Shown here in pieces: positions 7,111-14,645 of a stretch of 15,401 nucleotides of DNA. The notes below the pieces were generated by a model. It did not search any database, was not told the DNA's origin, and saw only the letters and a program-made list of their open reading frames with translations. The stretch's first letter is position 1. Every line of letters begins with the position of its first letter. Both the position numbers and the translations under genes were made by a program. The stretch is from an uncultured Collinsella sp. (lineage in GTDB: Bacteria > Actinomycetota > Coriobacteriia > Coriobacteriales > Coriobacteriaceae), in the NCBI GenBank assembly GCA_958452935.1, contig CAUDVX010000038.1, positions 1 to 15,401 on the forward strand. Direction: 5' to 3'.

Positions 7111-9738
7111 CTACTCGGCGTCGGGAACCTCGTAGGTGGCCGCCGGCGTGTTGTCGCACACGACGGTAAAGCCGCCGTCCTTGCCGGCATCGACCGTCAC
7201 CTGATCGCCCTCGCGCACCGTGCCGTCGATGATGGCGGCGGCGATGGCGTCCACGACCTCGCGCTGGACCAGGCGCTTGAGCGGACGGGCACCGAACACG
7301 GGGTCCAGGCCACCCACGGCGAGCATCTGCTTGGCCGCCGGGGTGATGGCAAGCGTCATGCGCTCCTTGGCCAGGCGTGCGCGAACGTCGGCAAGCTGGA
7401 TGTCGACGATCTTCTCGATCTGCGCCATGCCGAGCGGATGGAACACCACGATATCGTCGATACGGTTGAGGAACTCGGGGCGGAAGGTCTGAGCCATGGC
7501 GGCGTCGACCTGATGGCGCATCTCCTCCTCGTCCTTACCGGACAGATCGGCGATGGCCTTGGAGCCCACGTTGGACGTCATGATGATAATCGTGTTCTTG
7601 AAGGACACCTGGCGGCCCTGGCCATCGGTCAGACGGCCGTCGTCGAGCACCTGCAGCAGCACGTTGAAGACATCTGGATGGGCCTTCTCCATCTCGTCGA
7701 GCAAGATCACGGAGTACGGACGACGGCGCACGGCCTCAGTGAGCTGGCCGCCCTCGTCGTAACCCACGTATCCCGGGGGCGCACCGATCAGACGCTGGAC
7801 GCTGAACTTCTCCATGTACTCGGACATGTCGATACGCACGAGCGCGCGCTCGTCGTCGAACAGGCACTCGGCAAGTGCCTTGGCGAGCTCGGTCTTGCCC
7901 ACGCCGGTGGGGCCCAGGAAGAAGAAGCTGCCGATGGGCTTGTCCGGATCGGAGAGGCCCGCACGGCTGCGGCGCACAGCCGCGGCGACGGCGGAGACGG
8001 CCTCGTCCTGGCCGATGACGCGCTTATGCAGCTCACCCTCCAGGCCCTTCAGCTTGTCGAGCTCGCCCTGCATCATCTTGGACACGGGCACGCCGGTCCA
8101 GGCACTCACGACCTCGGCGATCTCATCGGAGGTCACCTGCTCGTTGAGACCCTCGCCGTCCTTCTGCTTTTGTGCCTCGAGCGCAGCCTCGGAATCCTGA
8201 ATCTGCTGCTGCAGACCCGGAATCACGGAGTAGCGCAGCTCGGACGCACGGCCCAGGTCGCCGTTGCGCGTCGCGCGCTCCTCTTCGCTTCTGGCCTCGT
8301 CGAGCTGACCCTTAAGCTCCTGCACGTGGTCGATGGCGTTCTTCTGGTTGAGCCAGCCGGCCTTTTGCACGTTGAGCTTTTCTTGGACCTCGGCGATCTC
8401 TTGGCGCAGGGCCTCCAGACGCTCCTTGGAGGCGTCGTCGGTCTCCTTCATGAGCGCCTGCTCCTCGATCTGCAGCTGGGTGAGCTGACGCGTGGTGGCG
8501 TCGATCTCGACCGGCATGCTGTCGAGTTCCATGCGCAGGCGGCTTGCGGCCTCATCGACCAGGTCGATGGCCTTGTCGGGCAGAAAGCGGTCGGCGATAT
8601 AGCGATCGGAGAGGTCAGCGGCGGCCACGAGCGCGCTATCGGTGATGTGCACACCGTGGAAGATCTCGTACTTCTCCTTGAGGCCACGCAGGATCGAGAT
8701 GGTGTCCTCGACGGTAGGCTCGCTCACCATAACGGTCTGGAAACGACGGGCGAGCGCCGCGTCCTTCTCGATGTACTTGCGATACTCGTCGAGTGTGGTC
8801 GCGCCGATCGCATGCAGGTCGCCACGGGCGAGCGCCGGCTTGAGGATATTACCGGCGTCCATGGAGCCCTCGGTGGCACCCGCGCCCACGATGGTGTGGA
8901 GCTCATCGATGAACAGGATGACCTTGCCCTCAGATTTTTGCACTTCCTTGAGCACGGCCTTCAAGCGGTCCTCGAACTCGCCGCGGTACTTGGCGCCTGC
9001 GACCAGCGCGCTCATGTCGAGCTCGATGAGGTCGCGGTCGCGCAGGGTACTCGGCACGTCGCCGGCCACGATACGCTGGGCGATGCCCTCGACGATGGCC
9101 GTCTTGCCGACGCCCGGCTCGCCAATGAGCACGGGGTTGTTCTTGGTGCGGCGGGACAGGACCTGGATGGTACGCCGGATCTCGTCAGTACGGCCGATGA
9201 CCGGGTCGAGCTTGCCGGCGCGGGCCAGGTCGCAGATGTTGCGTCCGTACTGCTCCAGCGCCTCAAACTGGGTCTTGTCCTCGGCAGACGTCACGCGGTC
9301 ATCGCCACGTAGCTCCTCGTAGACCTGCTCGATGCGCTCCTTGGTCACGCCGGCGTCGCGCAGAACGCGGCCGGCCTCGCCCTTGTCCTCGGCAAGCGCC
9401 ATCAGCAGATGCTCGGTCACCACAAAGCTGTCGCCCATCTTGGTGGCCTTCTTCTCGGCCTTCTCGATGACGCGGACGAGCTCGTTGGACAGGCCCATCT
9501 GCTGGCCCTCGCCCGAAACCTTGGGCGCGTGGTCGATGGCATCTTGCGTGGAGCGTGCGAGCTGAGCCGGGTCGGCACCAATGCGCTCTATGATCACGGA
9601 GATATTGCGCTCGCCGGCACCGAGCAGGGCGGACAGCAGGTGAATCGGCTCTACCGCGCCGGCCTGCGCGTCGGCAGCCGTGCTCATGGCGGTCTGCAGC
9701 GCCTCGCGCGACGTCATTGCTAGCTTATCGATTCTCAT
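7111..9738 (-). CDS. clpB: ClpB AAA+ protein disaggregase
   Basis: Cytoplasmic hexameric chaperone that pulls aggregated polypeptides through its pore and works with DnaK/DnaJ/GrpE to refold them. At 875 residues it has normal ClpB length. N-terminal Clp repeat domain 1-145; first AAA+ domain with Walker A GEPGVGKT (206-213), Walker B VILFIDE (273-279) and pore loop KYRGEFE (250-256); coiled-coil middle domain about 405-530, which separates ClpB from the shorter ClpC/ClpA; second AAA+ domain with GPTGVGKT (609-616), VILLDE (677-682), pore loop YVGY (657-660) and sensor-2 GARPLKR (816-822). All catalytic motifs are intact. ATG 9738 follows GAGAGGTGA. The short C-terminal tail ends VPDAE. It is transcribed alone, ending in a strong terminator. 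In Actinobacteria clpB is usually repressed by HspR, whose gene lies 5.3 kb away on the same strand; no clear HAIR operator is seen upstream. Confidence 0.97.
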   Translation of the reverse strand: MRIDKLAMTSREALQTAMSTAADAQAGAVEPIHLLSALLGAGERNISVIIERIGADPAQLARSTQDAIDHAPKVSGEGQQMGLSNELVRVIEKAEKKATKMGDSFVVTEHLLMALAEDKGEAGRVLRDAGVTKERIEQVYEELRGDDRVTSAEDKTQFEALEQYGRNICDLARAGKLDPVIGRTDEIRRTIQVLSRRTKNNPVLIGEPGVGKTAIVEGIAQRIVAGDVPSTLRDRDLIELDMSALVAGAKYRGEFEDRLKAVLKEVQKSEGKVILFIDELHTIVGAGATEGSMDAGNILKPALARGDLHAIGATTLDEYRKYIEKDAALARRFQTVMVSEPTVEDTISILRGLKEKYEIFHGVHITDSALVAAADLSDRYIADRFLPDKAIDLVDEAASRLRMELDSMPVEIDATTRQLTQLQIEEQALMKETDDASKERLEALRQEIAEVQEKLNVQKAGWLNQKNAIDHVQELKGQLDEARSEEERATRNGDLGRASELRYSVIPGLQQQIQDSEAALEAQKQKDGEGLNEQVTSDEIAEVVSAWTGVPVSKMMQGELDKLKGLEGELHKRVIGQDEAVSAVAAAVRRSRAGLSDPDKPIGSFFFLGPTGVGKTELAKALAECLFDDERALVRIDMSEYMEKFSVQRLIGAPPGYVGYDEGGQLTEAVRRRPYSVILLDEMEKAHPDVFNVLLQVLDDGRLTDGQGRQVSFKNTIIIMTSNVGSKAIADLSGKDEEEMRHQVDAAMAQTFRPEFLNRIDDIVVFHPLGMAQIEKIVDIQLADVRARLAKERMTLAITPAAKQMLAVGGLDPVFGARPLKRLVQREVVDAIAAAIIDGTVREGDQVTVDAGKDGGFTVVCDNTPAATYEVPDAE

Positions 9739-9818
9739 GGAATCACCTCTCTTGGGGCGGCCGCCCTACGGGGCGGCTTCACGTTGTTCGAGAAGTATTG
9801 TTGCCAGCTTTGTACGAT

Positions 9819-9848
9819 CTTATACACAAATCTAAGTCTCTATATATA
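9819..9848 (-). promoter_or_regulatory. Candidate clpB promoter
   Basis: On the minus strand an extended -10, TGTGTATAAG, has its hexamer at 9824-9819. The region upstream (9832-9856) is A/T-rich with an imperfect inverted repeat (AAATCT/AGATTT at 9828-9833 and 9849-9854 region), but no convincing -35 is found at 17 bp. No CTTGAG-N9-CTCAAG-type HspR operator is visible. Confidence 0.35.
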
Positions 9849-9915
9849 AGATTTTCTGAGTGATTGAGAGATAGGGAGCAGGTGCGCTCACCCGCTACGG
9901 CCTCGTCCCCTTACT

Positions 9916-10132
9916 ATCTCAATCTGTAACATCTAGCGACTGTTTATGGCTCCAGATGTTACAGATCGAGATGAAATGACCAGCGGCACCCGTTTATCTA
10001 AATCTGTAACATCTAGTCAGCAAATAGAGCTCTATCTGTTACAAATCGAGACGAACAGAAAACACCCGGATCAAAAATCTAAATCTGTAACACCAATCCC
10101 TCTTTTAGCAGCCAAGATGTTACAGATCGAGA
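9916..10132. repeat. Cassette A: three tandem imperfect palindromes at 80-81 bp spacing
   Basis: Unit 1 spans 9916-9972, unit 2 spans 9996-10052 and unit 3 spans 10077-10132. Each has a left arm like ATCTAAATCTGTAACATCT and a right arm like AGATGTTACAGATCGAGAT around a 17-19 nt loop. In unit 1 the 19-bp arms have a single mismatch. Units start 80 and 81 bp apart, separated by 23-24 nt spacers. The cassette fills the stretch upstream of clpB that holds no gene and is followed at once by a 33-nt hairpin (10144-10176). Confidence 0.85.
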
Positions 10133-10143
10133 CAGACCGACAA

Positions 10144-10176
10144 CCACCACAAAGAGGACAGGCACCTTTGTGGTGG
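10144..10176. repeat. 33-nt hairpin repeat, copy 1
   Basis: CCACCACAAAG, then AGGACAGGCAC, then CTTTGTGGTGG: an 11-bp perfect stem. The first of four copies in this window, all with the GGACAG-type loop in the same orientation. It ends 9 bp before the stop of the small minus-strand gene and may help end its transcript, though no T-run follows. Confidence 0.85.
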
Positions 10177-10185
10177 TCGCGGTCT

Positions 10186-10890
10186 CTACTCCTTCGCCGA
10201 ACCCGTACTTCCCGATTCGACGGTCCAGGGCATCTCATCCTCGAACAGCCATGTACGGGCAGACCCACTATCGCGTGCAGTCTGCGGGTCAGGCAAGCAG
10301 GTCTGTTTATAGGCATCTTGGATACACTGACCCATAAAATCGTTGAGCTCGGTCTGGTCGCCCTCCATGACATAGGCAACATCGCCGTCCATGATGTAGA
10401 TGCCCGGACCCTCATTGCCCTCGTAGCCCGGATCGTACGAGACATCACATAACTTTGCGCCGTTTGCAGTGTCCAGCTCGATGGAAGAGTGGCATCCGCC
10501 AACCATATCGTTCGCTTTTGCCCGATAGGACGCATATCCATACCAGCGCTTAAAGGTTTTGCCCTTGAGCAGCTCGGACGCCCTGTCGATCAGACTAGAA
10601 TCCGTGGTATAGCGCATAGCCCCAAGCTGAATATGTGGATAATTACTAATGCCCAGCGCAGCCGGTTGCTCATCAAAATCAACGGTGATGGTCTCAGGCT
10701 TGTCGTCGCCGGTCAGAAGTTCGACAGATTGAGTCACAGGCTTGACCACCGGCTCCGTCACCGCAGCAGGTAGAAACGCCATGCCGACAGCACCCATGCC
10801 AACCACGGTGATCGCAAGCGCCAAAACAATCAATCCAATACGGGCAGAACGGCTCACGGCAAAACACCCCACAATGCAAACCCGCGCCAT
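10186..10890 (-). CDS. Small membrane-anchored exported protein, unknown function
   Basis: Up to 234 residues. A hydrophobic segment at about 17-42 (IGLIVLALAITVVGMGAVGM) looks like a signal anchor, with the remaining 190 residues outside. The outer part has four cysteines (133, 148, 189, 198) that could form two disulfides, in contexts GGCHSS, KLCDVS, MGQCIQ and QTCLPD, and ends in a Ser/Gly-rich tail. No family recognised. The ATG at 10890 is poorly placed: GGAGG lies 14 nt upstream. A GTG at 10857 would give a cleaner signal sequence starting MSRSARIGL with GGGGTG 7 nt before it, and is a serious alternative. The gene is divergent from the next small membrane protein gene and both are bracketed by repeats. 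Codon use includes more A/T-ending codons than in clpB or the hydratase. Confidence 0.65.
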   Translation of the reverse strand: MARVCIVGCFAVSRSARIGLIVLALAITVVGMGAVGMAFLPAAVTEPVVKPVTQSVELLTGDDKPETITVDFDEQPAALGISNYPHIQLGAMRYTTDSSLIDRASELLKGKTFKRWYGYASYRAKANDMVGGCHSSIELDTANGAKLCDVSYDPGYEGNEGPGIYIMDGDVAYVMEGDQTELNDFMGQCIQDAYKQTCLPDPQTARDSGSARTWLFEDEMPWTVESGSTGSAKE

Positions 10891-10947
10891 GTGCCCTAAT
10901 GATACCTCCAGCTAACACTATCACCAAAAGAAGCCGTCCACTCCCCA

Positions 10948-10980
10948 CCACCACAAAGGGGACAGGCACCTTTGTGGTGG
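10948..10980. repeat. 33-nt hairpin repeat, copy 2
   Basis: CCACCACAAAGG, loop GGACAGGCA, CCTTTGTGGTGG: a perfect 12-bp stem. It sits in the divergent intergenic space between the two small membrane-protein genes, where it is upstream of both and cannot be an ordinary terminator for either. Confidence 0.9.
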
Positions 10981-11091
10981 TTTTCGACGCTAACGGTCGA
11001 CCATCTCGCGCCATGAGATTAAACTTGAATTGTTCTCTGAACATATCCATTTCTGCCTATCCTCAACAGATCTTTGTCTCGAGGAGCGCAT

Positions 11092-11760
11092 ATGAAGCCG
11101 TCTCATTCCACCGGTCGCAACGTCATCGCCATTCTCGCCATACCCATCGTGATGCTCTTCCTTATCGTCATCACGCCCTTTTCTTTTGGTATCGCCTCGC
11201 CCTTCGATCTTTGCGGGATGATCGACGCCGGCTCGCGTGCCACCTCGCTCTCCTTTGTCTGCCGTGGCGTGTTCTACGAATATGCAATTCCCACCGGAAG
11301 TTGGCGGTCAAAGTTACCGCTGCTCGGAACGATTGATGGATGCTTCCCCCATTTCAGCCTTGAACCTCAGACGATGAATTATTTGATCGACGACCAGCCC
11401 CTCGACTCCATCACCCTCGCCTACGACTACGCACCAAACACCGATGAGCGCCACATGAACCAAGTCCTCGACAAGATGCTTGGACAGTGCGGGCTCACCG
11501 CGGAAGCCGGTCGAACCATCTATAGCAACCGGAAATTAAAGCGAACAGAACTCCGCCGTGTCGGAAAAATCAAAGGGCGAAACGGGGCCGCCTACTGGGA
11601 TGCCTGGGCAACACGCGACAAGGGCGAATTCGGACACAGCACCTATATGGTCACTGTCTACACCAAAGACGGAATTAAGGACAATGTTGACGATTTCGCG
11701 TCATCCAAACTCGGCATCCCCAAAACAACCAAACCCGCCAGCCCGGATGAAATCCTGTAG
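11092..11760 (+). CDS. Small membrane-anchored exported protein, unknown function
   Basis: 222 residues, no family recognised. The N-terminus is basic and short (MKPSHSTGRN), followed by a hydrophobic anchor at 11-30 (VIAILAIPIVMLFLIVITPF). The outer part has four cysteines (41, 57, 84, 133), a Lys/Arg-rich patch at 146-164, and a Tyr/Trp-containing segment AAYWDAWATRD (166-176). The start at ATG 11092 is set by GAGGAG 6 nt upstream; an in-frame ATG at 11074 has no such site. It resembles the divergent neighbour in size, topology and cysteine number but not in obvious sequence. It is flanked by 33-nt hairpins at 10948 and 11816. Confidence 0.7.
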   Translation: MKPSHSTGRNVIAILAIPIVMLFLIVITPFSFGIASPFDLCGMIDAGSRATSLSFVCRGVFYEYAIPTGSWRSKLPLLGTIDGCFPHFSLEPQTMNYLIDDQPLDSITLAYDYAPNTDERHMNQVLDKMLGQCGLTAEAGRTIYSNRKLKRTELRRVGKIKGRNGAAYWDAWATRDKGEFGHSTYMVTVYTKDGIKDNVDDFASSKLGIPKTTKPASPDEIL

Positions 11761-11815
11761 GGACGCTCATTAGAATGTCGTTCAACGAGCACGGCAACAT
11801 CGAGCTCGCCCCCCA

Positions 11816-11848
11816 CCACCACAAAGGGGACAGGAGCCTTTGTGGTGA
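11816..11848. repeat. 33-nt hairpin repeat, copy 3 (slightly degenerate)
   Basis: CCACCACAAAGG pairs with CCTTTGTGGTG(A). One loop base differs from the other copies (GGACAGGAG) and the last pair is lost. It lies 55 bp past the stop of the preceding gene and 22 bp before cassette B. Confidence 0.8.
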
Positions 11849-11869
11849 TCTTCGGCCCCGGCGTTCACC

Positions 11870-12006
11870 ATCTCAATCCATAACATCTAGCGGCCGTTTT
11901 TGGGTCCAGATGTTACGGATCGAGATGAATTGTTCAGCGGTGCCCGTTTATCTAGATCTGTAACAACTACTCGGCAAATAAGGGTCTACCTGTTACAGAA
12001 CGAGAC
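11870..12006. repeat. Cassette B: two tandem imperfect palindromes, homologous to units 1-2 of cassette A
   Basis: Unit 1' spans 11870-11926 and unit 2' spans 11950-12006, again 80 bp apart. Loops and the spacer also align with cassette A (the AGCGGC-GTTT-TGG-TCC loop and the CAGCGG-CCCGTTT spacer), so the two cassettes are copies of one element about 1950 bp apart in direct orientation. Compared with unit 1, unit 1' has T-to-C on the left arm and A-to-G at the facing position of the right arm, a compensatory change. Confidence 0.85.
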
Positions 12007-12016
12007 AAACCGCGGA

Positions 12017-12049
12017 CCACCACAAAGGGGACAGGCACCTTTGTGGTGG
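12017..12049. repeat. 33-nt hairpin repeat, copy 4
   Basis: Identical in stem and loop to copy 2 (CCACCACAAAGG, GGACAGGCA, CCTTTGTGGTGG). It follows cassette B by 10 bp, the same arrangement as copy 1 after cassette A. Confidence 0.9.
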
Positions 12050-12054
12050 TTTTC

Positions 12055-12089
12055 GACAAAAAGAAGCCGCCCCAATAAAAAGGGGCGGC
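12055..12089 (-). terminator. Intrinsic terminator downstream of the hydratase gene
   Basis: Perfect 8-bp G/C stem GCCGCCCC (12066-12073) and GGGGCGGC (12082-12089). On the minus strand it is followed by TTCTTTTTGTCG. It lies 138 bp past the hydratase stop, beyond the long inverted repeat. Confidence 0.8.
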
Positions 12090-12143
12090 ATCAAGCAGGT
12101 CTATTTTTGGCGTCCCTCAAGACCCAACGAGAACGTCGCGGTA

Positions 12144-12215
12144 GCCCCGGACACACCTTTCCCTCGGGCGACCCTCGCGAAGCGCGTGAGCACGAGGGAA
12201 AGGTGTGTCCGGGGC
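12144..12215. repeat. Long inverted repeat, 23-bp perfect arms
   Basis: Arms 12144-12166 (starting GCCCCGGACACACCTTTCCC) and 12193-12215 are perfect complements; the 26-nt centre contains a smaller imperfect CTCGCG/CGCGTGAG hairpin. It begins 11 bp past the hydratase stop. There is no T-run on either side, so it looks like a REP-type element or an RNA 3'-end protector, with termination left to the hairpin at 12066-12089. Confidence 0.85.
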
Positions 12216-12226
12216 GTACAGCAACG

Positions 12227-14527
12227 TTACTCGGCAGCGGCCTTGAACTTGTTGTAGTTGATCAGGCAGCCGGCCTTGACGATGGCGCGCTCCTCTGCCG
12301 TCATATCGGCAATGTAAAGCTCAATCCGCTCGACCGTGCCGTCGGCGCGCACCACGTAGGCGGCGATGTCCTTCAGGTCGCCATCGAGCGCGGCACGGAT
12401 ACCCGGCACAAAGACGTAGTCGCCCACCTCAAAGTTAGGCTCGGCCTCCATCTGGAAGGGCACCATGCCCCAGTTCATCACGTTGGAGCGATAGCGCTTG
12501 GTGGCATACTCGTGGACGATGTTGGCCAGGCCGCCAATCACGCGCTGGCAGCTCGCGGCCTGCTCGCGGGCAGAACCGTCGCCGGGCTTCTTGGCATAGA
12601 GCATGGAGCCGTACTCGGTCGCCTTGGCGTCGGCAGCGACACCCGCGCCGACCAGCGCCTCAAACACACCAGCAAGCTCGGCATCGAGCGCCGCCAAGTC
12701 GCCTGCTGCCTCGCCGGCAACGCGGCGCTTCTCCACGGCGTCGACTTCCTTGGAGCGGCCCACGTAAGCCGGGTCGCGGCGGCTGAGCGTAAACTCGGCC
12801 AGGCCCAGCGGGTTGGAGCGGAAGGAGCTCGTCTCACCCGAAGGAATGAGCTCGTCGGTCGTGGTGACCGGGTCCATGATCTTGGAGCACACCTTGAGCA
12901 GGATATCGTCGCCGAGAGGCTCCATCGCGGGCCACGGTTTGATGTTGGGACCCTCGACCAGCTCGTCGGCAGGCTCCGCCTTGCCAAAGCCCCAGTACAC
13001 ACGCTTTTTGTACGGCGCGTCGTCAAAGGTGTACTCGCAGGCCTCGTCCCAAGTCTCCTCGGGCAGATCGGTCGCCGGCGTCAGGACGCCGCCGTTGGCA
13101 GCCGTCGCCGCAATGGAACGGGCGTCCATCAGGGCCACGGCGCTCAGCTGGCCATTACCCGGCTTGGAACCCTCGCGGTTGGGGAAGTTGCGCGTAGTGT
13201 GGCGGATGGACAGGCCGTTGTTGGCAGGCGTGTCGCCGGCGCCGAAGCACGGGCCGCAGAATGCCGTGCGCACGATCGCGCCGGCCTCCATAAGGTCGTA
13301 GATGTAGCCGCGGCGTGTAAGCTCGAGTGCCACGGGCTGGCTCGTGGGGTAGACCGACAGCGAGAACTCGCCGCAGCCGGTGTTGGCGCCCTTGAGCACG
13401 CGGGCGGCCTGAACCACGGAGTCGTAGTTACCGCCCGAGCAGCCGGCGATAACGCCCTGCTGCACGTGCAGCTTGCCGTCGACGATCTTGTCGAGCAGGC
13501 TAAAGTGCGTCTTGCCCTCGCCGATCTTGGCGGCCTCGAGCTCCACCTCGTGCAGGATGTCCTCGAGGTTCTCGTTGAGCTCGTCAATCTCGAAGCCGTT
13601 GGAAGGATGGAACGGCAGCGCGATCATGGGCTTGATGCTCGACAGATCGACCTCGACGCAGCCGTCGTAGTAGGCAACATCGGCGGGCTTGAGCTCGCGG
13701 TAGTCGTCGCCGCGGCCGTGCATGGTCAGAAACATGTGCGTGTCCTCGTCGGTGGCCCAGATGCTCGACAGGCAGGTGGTCTCGGTGGTCATGACATCGA
13801 CGCCGTTACGGTAGTCGGTCGTCATGCTCGCGATGCCGGGGCCCACGAACTCCATGACCTTGTTCTTGACGTAGCCCTTGGCAAAGACGGCACGGATGAT
13901 GGCGAGCGCCACGTCGTGCGGGCCAACGCCGGGGCGCGGGGCGCCCGTGAGGTAGATGGCGACAACGCCGGGATAGGCGACATCGTAGGTGTCGCGCAGC
14001 AGCTGCTTTGCCAGCTCGCCACCGCCCTCGCCCACGGCCATGGTGCCCAGGGCACCATAGCGGGTGTGCGAGTCGGAACCCAGGATCATCTTGCCGCAAC
14101 CGGCGAAGTTCTCACGCATAAAGGAATGGATGACGGCGATGTGCGGCGGGACGAAGATGCCGCCGTACTTCTTGGCCGCTGAAAGGCCAAAGACGTGGTC
14201 GTCCTCGTTGATGGTGCCGCCCACGGCGCACAGCGAGTTATGGCAGTTGGTGAGCACGTAGGGCAGCGGGAACTGCTCCATGCCCGAGGCGCGCGCCGTC
14301 TGGATGATGCCGACAAAGGTGATGTCGTGGCTCGCCATGGCATCGAAGCGAATCTTGAGCGCCTCGGGGTTGCCGGACGTATTGTGTGCTTGGAGGATCG
14401 AATACGCGATGGTGCCACGCTTGGCGTCCTCAGGCGTCTGCGTAATACCGCGCTCGGCAGCCTCGGCCGCAGGCACAACCTCGCTGCCGCCGCGCAGGTA
14501 GATGCCGTCCTCGTACAGCTTAACCAT
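12227..14527 (-). CDS. Aconitase-superfamily hydratase (aconitate hydratase-like, YbhJ type)
   Basis: 766-residue cytoplasmic [4Fe-4S] hydro-lyase. The catalytic domains contain GSDSHTRYGALGTMAVGEGG (150-169), the cluster ligands C363 (AGCSGGN), C424 and C427 (FCGPCFGAGDTPANNG), and SIRHTTRNFPNREGS (440-454) for substrate contact. A C-terminal swivel domain carries SGETSSFRSNPLG (563-575) and NWGMVPFQM (685-693). Domain order is that of monomeric aconitases. Length and details are closer to the uncharacterised YbhJ-type hydratases (about 750) than to AcnA (about 890) or AcnB (about 865), so the substrate may be citrate/isocitrate or a related hydroxy-acid. ATG 14527 follows GGGAG; an upstream in-frame ATG at 14572 has no such site. 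No other citrate-cycle gene is in the window. A 7-bp-scale hairpin lies just ahead of the ribosome-binding site. Confidence 0.88.
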   Translation of the reverse strand: MVKLYEDGIYLRGGSEVVPAAEAAERGITQTPEDAKRGTIAYSILQAHNTSGNPEALKIRFDAMASHDITFVGIIQTARASGMEQFPLPYVLTNCHNSLCAVGGTINEDDHVFGLSAAKKYGGIFVPPHIAVIHSFMRENFAGCGKMILGSDSHTRYGALGTMAVGEGGGELAKQLLRDTYDVAYPGVVAIYLTGAPRPGVGPHDVALAIIRAVFAKGYVKNKVMEFVGPGIASMTTDYRNGVDVMTTETTCLSSIWATDEDTHMFLTMHGRGDDYRELKPADVAYYDGCVEVDLSSIKPMIALPFHPSNGFEIDELNENLEDILHEVELEAAKIGEGKTHFSLLDKIVDGKLHVQQGVIAGCSGGNYDSVVQAARVLKGANTGCGEFSLSVYPTSQPVALELTRRGYIYDLMEAGAIVRTAFCGPCFGAGDTPANNGLSIRHTTRNFPNREGSKPGNGQLSAVALMDARSIAATAANGGVLTPATDLPEETWDEACEYTFDDAPYKKRVYWGFGKAEPADELVEGPNIKPWPAMEPLGDDILLKVCSKIMDPVTTTDELIPSGETSSFRSNPLGLAEFTLSRRDPAYVGRSKEVDAVEKRRVAGEAAGDLAALDAELAGVFEALVGAGVAADAKATEYGSMLYAKKPGDGSAREQAASCQRVIGGLANIVHEYATKRYRSNVMNWGMVPFQMEAEPNFEVGDYVFVPGIRAALDGDLKDIAAYVVRADGTVERIELYIADMTAEERAIVKAGCLINYNKFKAAAE

Positions 14528-14542
14528 ACTGTCTCCCACTCT

Positions 14543-14559
14543 GCCCGAAAGGCTCGGGC
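14543..14559 (-). promoter_or_regulatory. Small hairpin in the hydratase mRNA leader
   Basis: GCCCGA and TCGGGC pair around a 5-nt loop, ending 16 nt before the hydratase ATG and just upstream of its GGGAG ribosome-binding site. It could affect translation start or mRNA stability; too short to call further. Confidence 0.35.
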
Positions 14560-14614
14560 GCATAGCATACATTCGTTCAATATCGTGCCATAGAACGGTT
14601 GCGAGTGGGTTACG

Positions 14615-14645
14615 AATCTACACGTTCACTTTATTTCAGTAAAGT
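14615..14645 (-). promoter_or_regulatory. Candidate hydratase promoter with overlapping palindrome
   Basis: Minus-strand -35 TTTACT (14643-14638) and -10 TAGATT (14620-14615) are separated by exactly 17 bp. A perfect inverted repeat ACTTTA-TTTCAG-TAAAGT (14628-14645) covers the -35 box and part of the spacer, the usual place for a repressor site. Each hexamer matches the consensus at 4 of 6 positions. Confidence 0.45.

Noticed and set aside
7099..9312. 737-codon plus-strand open frame opposite clpB
   Set aside because: Antisense shadow of clpB; composition typical of the reverse of a high-GC3 gene.
9739..9915. HspR HAIR operator upstream of clpB
   Set aside because: Looked for CTTGAG and CTCAAG half-sites at the proper spacing and found none.
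9916..10132. CRISPR array
   Set aside because: Repeats are imperfect palindromes alternating in orientation with 80-bp periodicity and conserved spacers; no cas genes nearby.
11900..14182. 760-codon plus-strand open frame through cassette B and opposite the hydratase
   Set aside because: Starts inside repeats, crosses the terminator and long inverted repeat, then mirrors the hydratase gene.
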